DNA from: Vibrio tapetis subsp. quintayensis
GTDB lineage: Bacteria > Pseudomonadota > Gammaproteobacteria > Enterobacterales > Vibrionaceae
Assembly: GCF_030409945.1 (NCBI RefSeq)
Contig: NZ_JAUFQV010000043.1
Span: 310,001-374,000, forward strand
Length of the DNA stretch: 64,000 bases
Direction: 5' to 3'
A program made the position numbers and the translations under genes. Below, one piece after another: positions 8,266-16,673 of the stretch. Numbering within the stretch: position 1 is the stretch's first letter; the number at the start of each line of letters is the position of its first letter. The notes below the pieces were generated by a model. The model ran no database searches, was not told the origin of the DNA, and saw only the letters and a program-made list of their open reading frames with translations.

Positions 8266-9411
8266 TTAGGTTTCTAGGTGTTCAACCAAGGCCTTAATAA
8301 AACGAGCTGCCTCACCACCCGTACAGGCTCGGTGATCAAAGGTCATCGATAACGGCATCGCTTTGATCGCAACAGCGTTGCCATTTTCTATCACGACTTT
8401 ATCAATGATCCTTCCCGCCCCGACGATGGCAACCTGAGGAGGAGAGACCACAGGAGTCGCGTAGATACCAGCAATTGCGCCAAAGTTGGTGAGTGTGATG
8501 GTGCCATGTTGTAGTTGCTCTCGGCCGATTTTTCGGTTACGTATTCCCGCAATAGTTTCATCTAACCAGACTCGCATGGCTTCGGAGTCAAATTCATCTG
8601 CGTGGCGTAAAACAGGAACGTATAATCCATGCTTGCTGTCTACCGCAATGCCGATATTCACCGTGGAATGAACACAACGGGTCATGGTATCCGCGTCGAA
8701 CCATGCGTTTAATGCGGGCTCTTGTTGGCAAGCGTGAATAACCGCTTGTATCAGGCGTATCGAAATGTCCTCCTCGGAACGCCACTTGCCCAGCAAGGCT
8801 TCTTCAGTGATGGTGACGTTAGCAACATGATGGTGGGAATGAGTCATGGTGGTGACCATGGTTCTTCTTGCACCTTTTAACACCTCTGTTCCCGGTAATT
8901 GCTTGTCGCATTGTTCGTAAACATCTGATTCAAGGATTTCACCGTAAGGTCCGCTACCAGTAATTTCATTTAAGTCGACACCTAAACGTTGAGATAACAG
9001 GCGGGCGGAGGGCATAGCAGTAATAGACTGTTCTGACTGATGAGAGTTATTGGTTCCAACCCAAAAATTGTCGACATCCACATGATGGCTGTGATGGGAT
9101 ACGTTTCCGACCACGGTCGCGGCATCTTGATTGGTGCGAGTGCTAGATATCGATTGATGGGCTGAAGATTCAACCTCTTCAAACTCAAGTAGGACACTGC
9201 CAATGTTGATCACATCACCAGTATTCCCATGACGCTTAGCAATTTTACCATCGTATGGGGACGGTACTTCCACTATGGCTTTGGCGGTTTCTACCGTAAC
9301 AACAATTTGGTCGATTTTGACTGCATCACCTACATTGATGTGCCATTCAACAATTTCAGATTCAGCTAAACCCTCGCCCAAATCTGGGAGCATAAATGAT
9401 TTCATTGCCAA
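8266..9411 (-). CDS. bkdB: Branched-chain ketoacid dehydrogenase E2 (lipoyl acyltransferase)
   Basis: Core acyltransferase of a 2-oxoacid dehydrogenase complex. An N-terminal lipoyl domain has its lysine in VETAKAIVEVPSPYDG (about residue 44). A peripheral-subunit-binding domain follows (MPSARLLSQRLGVDLNEI, about 130-165), then the acyltransferase domain. The usual active-site HRxxDG reads HRACTG here, keeping the histidine but with Thr in place of Asp. At 381 residues it is a one-lipoyl form. It overlaps the E1-beta gene by 10 bases. No E3 (dihydrolipoamide dehydrogenase) gene is present, so the complex presumably uses the cell's common E3. Branched-chain specificity is inferred from the two-subunit E1 and the nearby ETF genes; pyruvate or acetoin complexes are alternatives. 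Confidence 0.8.
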   Translation of the reverse strand: MAMKSFMLPDLGEGLAESEIVEWHINVGDAVKIDQIVVTVETAKAIVEVPSPYDGKIAKRHGNTGDVINIGSVLLEFEEVESSAHQSISSTRTNQDAATVVGNVSHHSHHVDVDNFWVGTNNSHQSEQSITAMPSARLLSQRLGVDLNEITGSGPYGEILESDVYEQCDKQLPGTEVLKGARRTMVTTMTHSHHHVANVTITEEALLGKWRSEEDISIRLIQAVIHACQQEPALNAWFDADTMTRCVHSTVNIGIAVDSKHGLYVPVLRHADEFDSEAMRVWLDETIAGIRNRKIGREQLQHGTITLTNFGAIAGIYATPVVSPPQVAIVGAGRIIDKVVIENGNAVAIKAMPLSMTFDHRACTGGEAARFIKALVEHLET

Positions 9412-10385
9412 CCTCCTATAAGCTCGCGAGCGGCAAGCACGATGTCTTCTTCTTTAATCAAAAAATAATCTTCATTACGGTAGTAGGGCATGATGGTGTC
9501 CATTCCTGTCACTCGTTTCGGGGGGGCTTTTAAAAGGCACATGGCGTGCTCGGCTGTTCTGGCGAGAATTTCAGCACCAACGCCACAGGTTTTACTCGCT
9601 TCATGCACGACAAGCAATCGCCCGGTTTTTTCTAATGAACTGAAAATGGTTGCGGTATCGATGGGTTTAATGCTTGCAAGGTCGATGACCTCCACTTCGA
9701 TACCATGGTTAGATAATGTTTCGGCGGCTTGTAACGATTCAATCACGCAAGCCCCCCATGTGACGAGAGTAATGTCTCGGCCTTTTCGCAGCGTAAAGCT
9801 GGTGTCGAGTGGCAGGGATAAACCATTGTCTATGACCTCTGATTTTACGGTGCGATAGATCCGCTTAGGTTCAAAAAACATCACCGGATCGTTACTTCTG
9901 ATTGAAGCCAAAAGCAAACCATATGCGCGCTGAGGTGAAGACGGGATCACGACTTTAAAGCCTGGGATATGTGCAAAGAGCGCTTCCAAACTTTCTGAAT
10001 GATGTTCTGGAGCGTGAATGCCGCCACCAAAAGGGGCTCTAAAGACCGCAGGGCAGGTCAATCGGCCTCTTGTTCGATTACGCATGCGCGCGGCATGACA
10101 CATCAAGTGTTCCATTGCGGGAAAAATAAACCCCTGAAATTGAAATTCAGCAACAGGCCGCAACCCTTGGCTGGCCATGCCTACCGCAACTCCACCAATT
10201 AATGCTTCTGCCAATGGGGAATCGATCACTCGTTTAAGACCAAACTTCTGCTTGAGCCCGACGGTTGCTCGGAAAACGCCGCCGTTGTCTCCGACATCTT
10301 CTCCCAGAACAACCACGTTGTTGTCTTGGGCCATTTCGTGGTGTAACGCGAGGTTGACTGCTTCCAATAGCGTTATCTCAGCCAT
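9402..10385 (-). CDS. bkdA2: 2-oxoacid (branched-chain) dehydrogenase E1 beta
   Basis: Beta subunit of the thiamine-diphosphate decarboxylase. It starts MAEITLLEAVNLALHHEM and continues with GEDVGDNGGVFRATVGL, DSPLAEALIGGVAVGMA and the RAPFGGGIHAPEHHSES loop, all family landmarks. At 327 residues the length is standard. It overlaps E1 alpha by 8 bases and E2 by 10 bases, so the three genes are one transcript read on the minus strand. Confidence 0.88.
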   Translation of the reverse strand: MAEITLLEAVNLALHHEMAQDNNVVVLGEDVGDNGGVFRATVGLKQKFGLKRVIDSPLAEALIGGVAVGMASQGLRPVAEFQFQGFIFPAMEHLMCHAARMRNRTRGRLTCPAVFRAPFGGGIHAPEHHSESLEALFAHIPGFKVVIPSSPQRAYGLLLASIRSNDPVMFFEPKRIYRTVKSEVIDNGLSLPLDTSFTLRKGRDITLVTWGACVIESLQAAETLSNHGIEVEVIDLASIKPIDTATIFSSLEKTGRLLVVHEASKTCGVGAEILARTAEHAMCLLKAPPKRVTGMDTIMPYYRNEDYFLIKEEDIVLAARELIGGWQ

Positions 10386-11502
10386 GATTGCCTCCTTGCA
10401 TACGCATTGCTTTGTTTATCAATTCGTCTCGTTGAGCGTTGAGCTCAGGTGACGTAGATTCGTATAGATAATCAAATGCTGTTTCGGGAGGCGGATTGGG
10501 CACGTCAAGGTAATGCTGGACGGCTTGTTCAATCCGTCGCTTACACGTATTTTCCCATTCTCGCTCTTGTTGTTCTGACCATAATTTTTCGCTTATCAAA
10601 TAGGTTTTTAGGCGTGAAATAGGGTCATACAGCCATGCCTGTTTAAGCTCTTCTTCACCGCGGTATCGGCTGGCGTCATCTGCAGTTGTGTGATCGCTTA
10701 ATCGGTAGCTGATGGCTTCAATCAGTGTCGCCCCTTTGCCTTTTCTCGCTCGGTCTAAGCTGGTGAGCAAGGCATCATACATCGCGACGATGTCATTGCC
10801 GTCAACGGTGATCCCCGGGATACCAGCCCCTTTGGCTTTGTCGGCAAGAGAATCTGCGCCACATTGGATAGAGCGAGGCACAGAAATGGCCCACTGGTTG
10901 TTGTTGACGACAAATACAACGGGAACATTCCAGACGCCAGCGCAGTTAAGAGACTCTAAGAAATCACCTTTAGAGGTGGCACCGTCACCACAAGTGACGA
11001 GAGTGGCATGATGATCTTCCCTGATCTTTTGCGCTGATGCGATACCAACGGCGTGAGTACATTGAGTGGCAATGGGGACGCAAAAAGGCAGATCTTTACA
11101 GCTGTTGGATGCAGAGGTTGTAGGGTCATTTTCATTGTCTGAACGCTGCAAGGTAAAATCACTACCTCGTTCGTCTCCGCCCCAATATTGCAGGTTCTTT
11201 TCCATTGCTACGCCACGGGCCCACATGGCGGGCATGTCTCGATAATAAGGCACGAAGACATCGTTTTTAAGCATAGCGCGACCAATTGCAATGCCAATGG
11301 CTTCTGCACCAAGATGAGATGGATAGGTGCCGAGCTTGCCTGTTCGTTGGAGGGCCACAGCCTTATTGTCGTATAGACGAGTGATTACCATATCCCGATA
11401 GAAACCAGTAAGAACAGGTTTAGTTGCCCAACTAGGCAGATCCTTGGTTCGGTTTCCGAGGTGGTCGATAAACCTGTGCATGGGTAATGCTTGAACGTTC
11501 AT
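10378..11502 (-). CDS. bkdA1: 2-oxoacid (branched-chain) dehydrogenase E1 alpha
   Basis: Alpha subunit, which binds thiamine diphosphate: the motif GDGATSKGDFLESLNCAGVW followed by VVNNNQWAIS fits the GDG...NN cofactor signature. It ends in the region RISYRLSDHTTADDASRYR (here AISYRLSDHTTADDASRYRG), typical of branched-chain E1 alpha. The start chosen is the ATG at 11502 behind AGAGGA; an in-frame ATG at 11529 would add 9 polar residues. First gene of the operon, divergent from the diiron/KAS III pair. Confidence 0.87.
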   Translation of the reverse strand: MNVQALPMHRFIDHLGNRTKDLPSWATKPVLTGFYRDMVITRLYDNKAVALQRTGKLGTYPSHLGAEAIGIAIGRAMLKNDVFVPYYRDMPAMWARGVAMEKNLQYWGGDERGSDFTLQRSDNENDPTTSASNSCKDLPFCVPIATQCTHAVGIASAQKIREDHHATLVTCGDGATSKGDFLESLNCAGVWNVPVVFVVNNNQWAISVPRSIQCGADSLADKAKGAGIPGITVDGNDIVAMYDALLTSLDRARKGKGATLIEAISYRLSDHTTADDASRYRGEEELKQAWLYDPISRLKTYLISEKLWSEQQEREWENTCKRRIEQAVQHYLDVPNPPPETAFDYLYESTSPELNAQRDELINKAMRMQGGNHG

Positions 11503-11998
11503 CTTTATGTCCTCTGAATCAACTTTCAAGTCGCCAAAGTTGTTCCTGCATGAATAGCAAAGTCATACCGAGGTTTGCGTGGTTTTGTGCTGTATTGGAT
11601 TGAAGTTCTGTTCTGACAATTCGCTAAACGCTTTCGATTTTTGCTGTTTAGCCCACGCTATGTAGTGATAAATCTCGGTACAACCGATTACATTAAGTGT
11701 AACCAAAATGAGGGAGCTTGCTAGAAAGTGTGAATCGTGTCTTACTATTCGACCTCGTAAAACGTCGGAATTCAGTGAAAAGTACCAAGTTTTAGACAGT
11801 GAATTGTTAACAACTGAAAATATGCGCTGACATTTGCTTAAAATTCGCCATAAATTACTACCCAGTGTCTTATATTTATTGAAGGGGTTGAAATATAAAT
11901 CGGCTTAGCCAGTTCTTATAATAGATACACACGAATATCGTGAGACTCGTTAAGCCAGGATGTATTTGATTTCCAGGATAAACTCAAAAGGAAGAGCG
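11503..11998. other. Divergent intergenic region between bkd and diiron/KAS III genes
   Basis: About 500 bases without a gene. A small perfect inverted repeat (TCGGT-ACA-ACCGA, near 11675-11687) could be an operator. A TATAAT hexamer near 11917 points toward the diiron gene but has no convincing -35 at the normal distance. No LiuR-type ACGTAAACGT box was found here, unlike at the etf genes. Promoters for both divergent transcripts must lie in this stretch. Confidence 0.4.
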
Positions 11999-12694
11999 AT
12001 GAAGCCATGTTTCCCGACAGTTCCTTTGGCGTCAACATCTGAAAGCCCAGTCTGTCGATGGATAGATGAATTTAAAGACAAGACCATCGTTTTTGAAAAC
12101 GAGCATGCGGTGGCTTTGGCGCGTTTGTTGCCTTTACTCGTGTGCGGAGAGCAATCTTCACAATGGGTGTTTTACAACGAATATCAGCGAGCATCCGGAC
12201 AGAGCATTCGTTATTCTGTTATCGCTTTTGAAGGGATTGTCGCGGATGAGCAGTACCACGAACAAGCGTTGGATTTTGTACAGCAGCAACTGGCCGCGCC
12301 AGACGACCTATCTAAGTTGAAGAGGCGCAGCCAGCGATTTTATATGGCATTTGGCCACCAAGACACACTCGCAGAGCACTTTGCTCAAATCGCTTGTTTG
12401 GATGCGTTGGTGTGTCGAATTATGCTAGCGATTGAAAATGGCAATTTTGGGGCTGAACATCCATTCACCTTGTTATGTCGTATGATTAAGCAAGATGAAG
12501 CCCGCCATGTAACACTCGCTAAACAGCATGCGCTTACCTTAGGCTTTGATAAGTCAAAATGGCGCGATTTAAGAAAGTTTGTGGGTGAAAAGCTATATGG
12601 TTTGCTTGATAGTGAACGTTGTGCTTTTGAACAAATAGGGGTGGATCTGGATTGGGTTTTCGCCTCAAAAACAACATTGCCACTGCAGGAGTAG
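11999..12694 (+). CDS. Ferritin-like diiron protein
   Basis: A 231-residue, mainly helical protein with two probable iron-binding ExxH motifs: DEQYHEQ (about residues 84-90) and DEARHVT (about 165-171), each preceded by an upstream acidic residue (FEGIVADEQ; MIKQDEARH). This is the ferritin-like diiron carboxylate pattern found in oxygenases, hydroxylases and aldehyde-processing enzymes. It belongs to no family that I can name. The start is the ATG at 11999 with AGGAAG 5-10 bases upstream; an ATG at 11960 has no spaced ribosome site. It sits 3 bases before the KAS III gene, so the two are cotranscribed and likely act in one pathway: condensation, then oxidation of the acyl product (inference). 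Confidence 0.7.
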   Translation: MKPCFPTVPLASTSESPVCRWIDEFKDKTIVFENEHAVALARLLPLLVCGEQSSQWVFYNEYQRASGQSIRYSVIAFEGIVADEQYHEQALDFVQQQLAAPDDLSKLKRRSQRFYMAFGHQDTLAEHFAQIACLDALVCRIMLAIENGNFGAEHPFTLLCRMIKQDEARHVTLAKQHALTLGFDKSKWRDLRKFVGEKLYGLLDSERCAFEQIGVDLDWVFASKTTLPLQE

Positions 12695-12697
12695 CCA

Positions 12698-13756
12698 ATG
12701 ACAAGGACGACATTTTTGCCAATGAGGGCAAAATTACTGGCATGCAATCATCAGTTGCCACACACCCCGGTTTCTACTGACCAACTCTTGGATGCCCTGG
12801 CGCACCTGTCAGGAAAGAAATACGCTCGGTTGGCCAAGTTGCTTAGCTTAAGGTTAGGAGTAAAGCAGCGACACTTAACCAGAAGCATTGAAACTAACGT
12901 GAGTTCACCCAGCCCTAAAAATTCTGAACTCGCTTCGAACGTATTAAGGCAATGCCTAAAAGATGCGAAAATGGACGTCAATGATCTAGATTACTTAATT
13001 GGTCACACAACCACGCCGGATACTCAATTACCTCCAAGTATTGCTTGGGTAGCGGAACAATTGAACTACGACGGCCTGTTTGCGGAGTTAAGGCAGGCAT
13101 GCACAGGTTTTGTTAGTGGTTTACAATTTGCGCTTCCAAGAATAGAAAGCTTGAAGCAGCCAGTCGCGATTATTGGCAGTGAAACGGGATCAGTGTATTT
13201 TGACTATGACCCTGAGTTCCTAAATCAGGCTCAGCTCGTTAATTATCTTCAAATGGGAGATGGGGCAGGAGGTGTGATTTTGGGGCCAGATGACGGCTCG
13301 AAACGTGGGATCATTAGCAGCGTATATATGGGGCAGATGGGCGTGGGAAAGTCTCCTGGTTTGTATTTAGATGGTGGTTCTGAATCAGTTTATACCCAAG
13401 CTGATAAAGCCAAATTTATGCATGATGCACAAGGCGTAAAGCGAAATGGTGAAGCGCTATTTGAAGCGAGCATTAACGCATTGGCACAGCAAGGACATGA
13501 ACTGGATTCTTTCGATTACATCATTCCGCATCAAGCGAGTGGAAATATCGATAAGCAGTTCGCAAAAAAAACGGGCATTGCTCGTGAAAAAATCATCAAT
13601 GATGCCCAGAATGTCGGGAATTTAGGCTCTGCTGCCATATGGTGCAGTTTTTCTCGCTTGGTACATAGTGGGAAATTAGCTGAGGGAGATAGAGTGGTCG
13701 TGCTCGGAGCAGAAGCCACCAAATATATGTATGGCGGCTTCATTTATCAGCATTGA
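12698..13756 (+). CDS. 3-oxoacyl-ACP synthase III-like ketosynthase
   Basis: Thiolase-fold condensing enzyme of the FabH/KAS III class, 352 residues. All three catalytic residues are visible: Cys135 (RQACTGF), His278 (IPHQASGN) and Asn308 (VGNLGSAA). A glycine-rich MGDGAGGVIL segment (about 186-195) is typical. FabH is normally about 317 residues and sits with fabD/fabG; here there are no fatty-acid genes and the protein is longer at the N-terminus, so this is probably a specialised enzyme and not the housekeeping FabH. AGGAG lies at 12686-12690 before the ATG. It is adjacent to the diiron gene and divergent from the bkd operon, which would supply branched acyl-CoA primers. It is convergent with nasA. 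Confidence 0.82.
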   Translation: MTRTTFLPMRAKLLACNHQLPHTPVSTDQLLDALAHLSGKKYARLAKLLSLRLGVKQRHLTRSIETNVSSPSPKNSELASNVLRQCLKDAKMDVNDLDYLIGHTTTPDTQLPPSIAWVAEQLNYDGLFAELRQACTGFVSGLQFALPRIESLKQPVAIIGSETGSVYFDYDPEFLNQAQLVNYLQMGDGAGGVILGPDDGSKRGIISSVYMGQMGVGKSPGLYLDGGSESVYTQADKAKFMHDAQGVKRNGEALFEASINALAQQGHELDSFDYIIPHQASGNIDKQFAKKTGIAREKIINDAQNVGNLGSAAIWCSFSRLVHSGKLAEGDRVVVLGAEATKYMYGGFIYQH

Positions 13757-13765
13757 GTGGATTGA

Positions 13766-16264
13766 CTAGGTCGCGTTTTGTTCCCCATACAGAAATACTG
13801 ATTCTACACCATCAGACGTTTCCAAACAGGCTAGAGAGAGCAACCATTCCAATTGGCTCTCATCTAGGCGTGACTGGGCGATAAACGCCGCATTCAGTGT
13901 TTTATTCTCTATCGAAGCATAACGTGCGCCTGCCTGTTGTTTAGTTGGTACGGTATGCGAGACCAGTTTGCCATCTTGATTGTCTAAATAAGCCAGTAGT
14001 TTCGTAATAAACGGTATGATTTCAAGGTCGACCGCAATGCGATAGGCGTAGCCGAATTTTGTTTTTTGTTTTACCCAATAATCAAATTGAGAGAAATCTA
14101 GATTATGAGGGCTGACGAATAAAGCTTCGTTCTTGAAAGACCATTTTTTTAATTGGACTGGTGTGTGCTTAAACTCAGGTTGGCCCGATAAGGGGTCAGC
14201 ATGCTCTGCTATTAACTGGCAGGGCTTTGCGTTCTTAGCGTGTATCCCGCTCCAATGAATCGGTAAGAATAGGTGCTTGTGTTGGATATCCGAGCTAATT
14301 TCAACGCGAGCCATTATTTCCGACCCTGCGTTGATAATTTTTACAATGTCTCCTTGTACTAGCCCCACTTCTTTAGCACTCGCCGGGTGAATGGATACGC
14401 ACGGCTCTGAAGTGTGAACCGCAAGGCGGTCGGATAACCCAGTTCGAGTCATGGTGTGCCAGTGATCCCGAATGCGTCCGGTATTGAGCAGCCACTGAGA
14501 TTCGTCGCATGTCGCTGATTTTGGTGCTTGATGAAGAACAGGAACAAATCGTGCTTTGCCATTGTTGGTGTAAAATTGGCTATCGCCAAATAAACGTTGG
14601 TGCGATATTTGAGTTTGTAGTGTTAAAACTGGCCATTGCTGCGGCTCTAACTGTGAGTATTGAAGATCCGTAATGTCGGCTAAGCCGGTTAAGCAGAAGT
14701 CGCGAGATTGACCATTTCGGTTATTTAGCGCGGACAGTTTGGCATGTTCTCTGAAAATTTCCCCTTCATGGCGGTAGTTAAACGACTTAGCGAAGCCCAT
14801 TTTTTGTGCGACTTGGCTGATGATCCACCAATCGGGCTTAGCCAGTCCTGGGCTTGGCAGCAATCGGCGTTGTCTTGATATACGGCGTTCGGAGTTGGTC
14901 ACAGTACCTGATTTTTCGCTCCAGCCTTGGGCGGGTAAAAGCAGGTTTGCCAGTTTTGTGGTGTCGGTTTCCTCTATGCAGTCTGAGACCACCACAAAAT
15001 CGCACTTCTTCAATGCTGATACAACCTTAGCTGTGTTGGGTAGGCTGACCGCTGGGTTGGTCGCCATGATCCATACCGCCTTAATTTTCCCTTGTTCCAT
15101 AGCATCGAACATGTCGATGGCTTTTAGCCCTGCATGAGTGGCTAAGGATGGGGCTTCCCAAAACGAACTTAACGCAGCGTGCTCTAGTTGATTGTCAAAC
15201 TCCATGTGCGCGGCCATCGTGTTTGCCAGTGCTCCCACTTCACGACCACCCATCGCATTGGGTTGGCCGGTAATAGAAAAAGGGCCTGAACCCGGTTTTC
15301 CTATTTTCCCACTCGCTAGATGACAGTTGAGGATGCTGTTCACTTTGTCACTACCAGAAGAAGACTGATTGATTCCTTGAGAATAGATGGTTAACACTTT
15401 TTCAGTACGAGCAAACAGTTGGTAAAAATGGCTCAGTGTGTCGGTGTCTATTCCCGTGATTTTAGCAAGATACTTCGAATCTTGCTCCGCTGACGCATTG
15501 GCTTGCTCGAAACCCTGAGTATAATTACTGATGAACTCGGCATCCAATTCTTGACTATTTGCCAGGTAATTGAGCAGCCCATTAAATAACGCAACATCCG
15601 AGCCACTGTTAATAGCAAGATGAAGGTCAGCAATGTCACAACTGGCGGTCTTTCGGGGGTCGATCACAACAACAATAAGATTTGGATTATTTTGTTTCGC
15701 GATTCGTAGTCGTTGAAATAAGACGGGGTGGCACCAAGCAAGGTTAGAGCCCGTTAAGATCACCACGTCCGTTTGTTCTAAATCGTCATAACACACTGGC
15801 ACGGTATCCATACCAAATGCGCGTTTATGGCCAACAACACTGGACGCCATGCACAAGCGAGAGTTGCTGTCGATATTTGCGGTACCCATGAAGCCTTTGA
15901 TGAGCTTGTTGGCAACGTAGTAGTCTTCAGTAAGCAGTTGGCCAGAGACGTAAAAAGCGACGGAGTCGGCACCGTACTCTTCAATGGTTCGTTTGAATTT
16001 ATCCGCGACGAGATCGGTCGCCTTATCCCAGTCAAGCGTTTCCAACTGATCATTTTGGTGCCTTAGGGTTGGTTTAAATAGGCGGCCCTCGTGAGAAACG
16101 GTATCACCTAATGCAATTCCTTTGGTGCACAGTTTACCGAAATTAGCTGGGTGCGCTTTGTCGCCTCTTATGTCTAGCAGGCCACTGCTGTTGGGCTTTG
16201 CCTCTACGCCACATCCGACGCCACAATACGCACATGTTGTCTTAATCCATCCTTGCTCATTCAT
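13766..16264 (-). CDS. nasA: Assimilatory nitrate reductase, catalytic subunit
   Basis: Cytoplasmic molybdopterin enzyme reducing nitrate to nitrite. N-terminal 4Fe-4S ligands are at Cys 11, 14, 18 and 46 (TTCAYCGVGCGVE ... GKLCTKG). Molybdopterin-domain landmarks follow (SNSRLCMASSVVGHKRAFG, GQPNAMGGREVG), and a C-terminal dinucleotide-binding domain includes RDHWHTMTRTGLSDRL. The 832-residue length fits NasA and lacks the cysteine-rich BFD tail found in some. I start at the ATG at 16264; an in-frame ATG at 16273 is possible. It is divergent from cobA-nirBD across a regulatory region. No separate electron-donor subunit (NasB/NasC type) is seen nearby. Confidence 0.92.
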   Translation of the reverse strand: MNEQGWIKTTCAYCGVGCGVEAKPNSSGLLDIRGDKAHPANFGKLCTKGIALGDTVSHEGRLFKPTLRHQNDQLETLDWDKATDLVADKFKRTIEEYGADSVAFYVSGQLLTEDYYVANKLIKGFMGTANIDSNSRLCMASSVVGHKRAFGMDTVPVCYDDLEQTDVVILTGSNLAWCHPVLFQRLRIAKQNNPNLIVVVIDPRKTASCDIADLHLAINSGSDVALFNGLLNYLANSQELDAEFISNYTQGFEQANASAEQDSKYLAKITGIDTDTLSHFYQLFARTEKVLTIYSQGINQSSSGSDKVNSILNCHLASGKIGKPGSGPFSITGQPNAMGGREVGALANTMAAHMEFDNQLEHAALSSFWEAPSLATHAGLKAIDMFDAMEQGKIKAVWIMATNPAVSLPNTAKVVSALKKCDFVVVSDCIEETDTTKLANLLLPAQGWSEKSGTVTNSERRISRQRRLLPSPGLAKPDWWIISQVAQKMGFAKSFNYRHEGEIFREHAKLSALNNRNGQSRDFCLTGLADITDLQYSQLEPQQWPVLTLQTQISHQRLFGDSQFYTNNGKARFVPVLHQAPKSATCDESQWLLNTGRIRDHWHTMTRTGLSDRLAVHTSEPCVSIHPASAKEVGLVQGDIVKIINAGSEIMARVEISSDIQHKHLFLPIHWSGIHAKNAKPCQLIAEHADPLSGQPEFKHTPVQLKKWSFKNEALFVSPHNLDFSQFDYWVKQKTKFGYAYRIAVDLEIIPFITKLLAYLDNQDGKLVSHTVPTKQQAGARYASIENKTLNAAFIAQSRLDESQLEWLLSLACLETSDGVESVFLYGEQNAT

Positions 16265-16372
16265 ATCTCTCATCCTTGTGCGAGATTATTAGTATTTTTG
16301 CCTGATTGAATAGGAGCAATAATCACGCCACCCATATGGAATTGTAGGTGATTTTATTACATGTCTATTAAG

Positions 16373-16386
16373 ATGATTTAAATCAA
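16373..16386. promoter_or_regulatory. Possible Fnr/Crp-family box
   Basis: ATGATTTAAATCAA differs by one base from the Fnr consensus TTGATnnnnATCAA. It lies about 110 bases upstream of nasA. An oxygen-responsive site would be unusual for an assimilatory enzyme, and A+T-rich palindromes arise by chance, so this is weak. Confidence 0.3.
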
Positions 16387-16448
16387 CAGGTTATATTCTA
16401 CGTAAAATTATCGTTCGCCATTTAAATAGCTGTAATGCATAACAGATC

Positions 16449-16490
16449 CATTTTGGTGCACTGTAATGGAATAACACGCACCAAAAAGAA
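16449..16490 (+). promoter_or_regulatory. NtrC-type enhancer pair
   Basis: TTTTGGTGC (16451-16459) and GCACCAAAA (16478-16486) are inverted copies of the strong NtrC half-site GGTGC/GCACC. Each can be read as one strong half of a 17-bp NtrC site, for example ATCC-ATTTT-GGTGCA. They lie about 130-160 bases upstream of the sigma-54 promoter, the normal enhancer distance. Confidence 0.6.
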
Positions 16491-16611
16491 ACATTTAGTT
16501 CATGTTTTTTGCTCAGAATTAACCATTTAAATACTAAGGAATATGATTTTTGCTGAATAACATGTTGTTTTAATTGACTATAATGTCAATTGTTGTAAAA
16601 AAGTTACAGGT

Positions 16612-16626
16612 TGGCACCGTCCTTGC
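16612..16626 (+). promoter_or_regulatory. Sigma-54 promoter of cobA-nirBD
   Basis: TGGCAC-CGTCC-TTGC is an exact match to the RpoN -24/-12 consensus (TGGCAC-N5-TTGC), with GG and GC at the required spacing. Transcription should start near 16638, about 35 bases before the cobA ATG. Confidence 0.85.
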
Positions 16627-16673
16627 TCTACTGATATCAACGGATTCAAATATGAGCAAACAAGGAACGTTCT

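Larger units (their letters stand above)
16265..16673. other. Divergent control region of the nitrate-assimilation genes
   Basis: This 409-base gap holds the regulatory sites listed separately: an Fnr/Crp-type palindrome (16373-16386), two NtrC-type half-site clusters (16449-16490) and a sigma-54 promoter (16612-16626). A ribosome site AAGGA lies at 16662-16666. The middle, about 16490-16610, is A+T-rich, as expected of an enhancer-to-promoter bend. Confidence 0.6.

Noticed and set aside
9490..10452. Several plus-strand open frames within the bkd operon
   Set aside because: They mirror the coding strand of E1 alpha/beta, have no ribosome sites and no recognisable protein.
11668..11690. LiuR box at the bkd promoter
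   Set aside because: The palindrome TCGGT-ACA-ACCGA does not contain the ACGTAAACGT core seen at etf.
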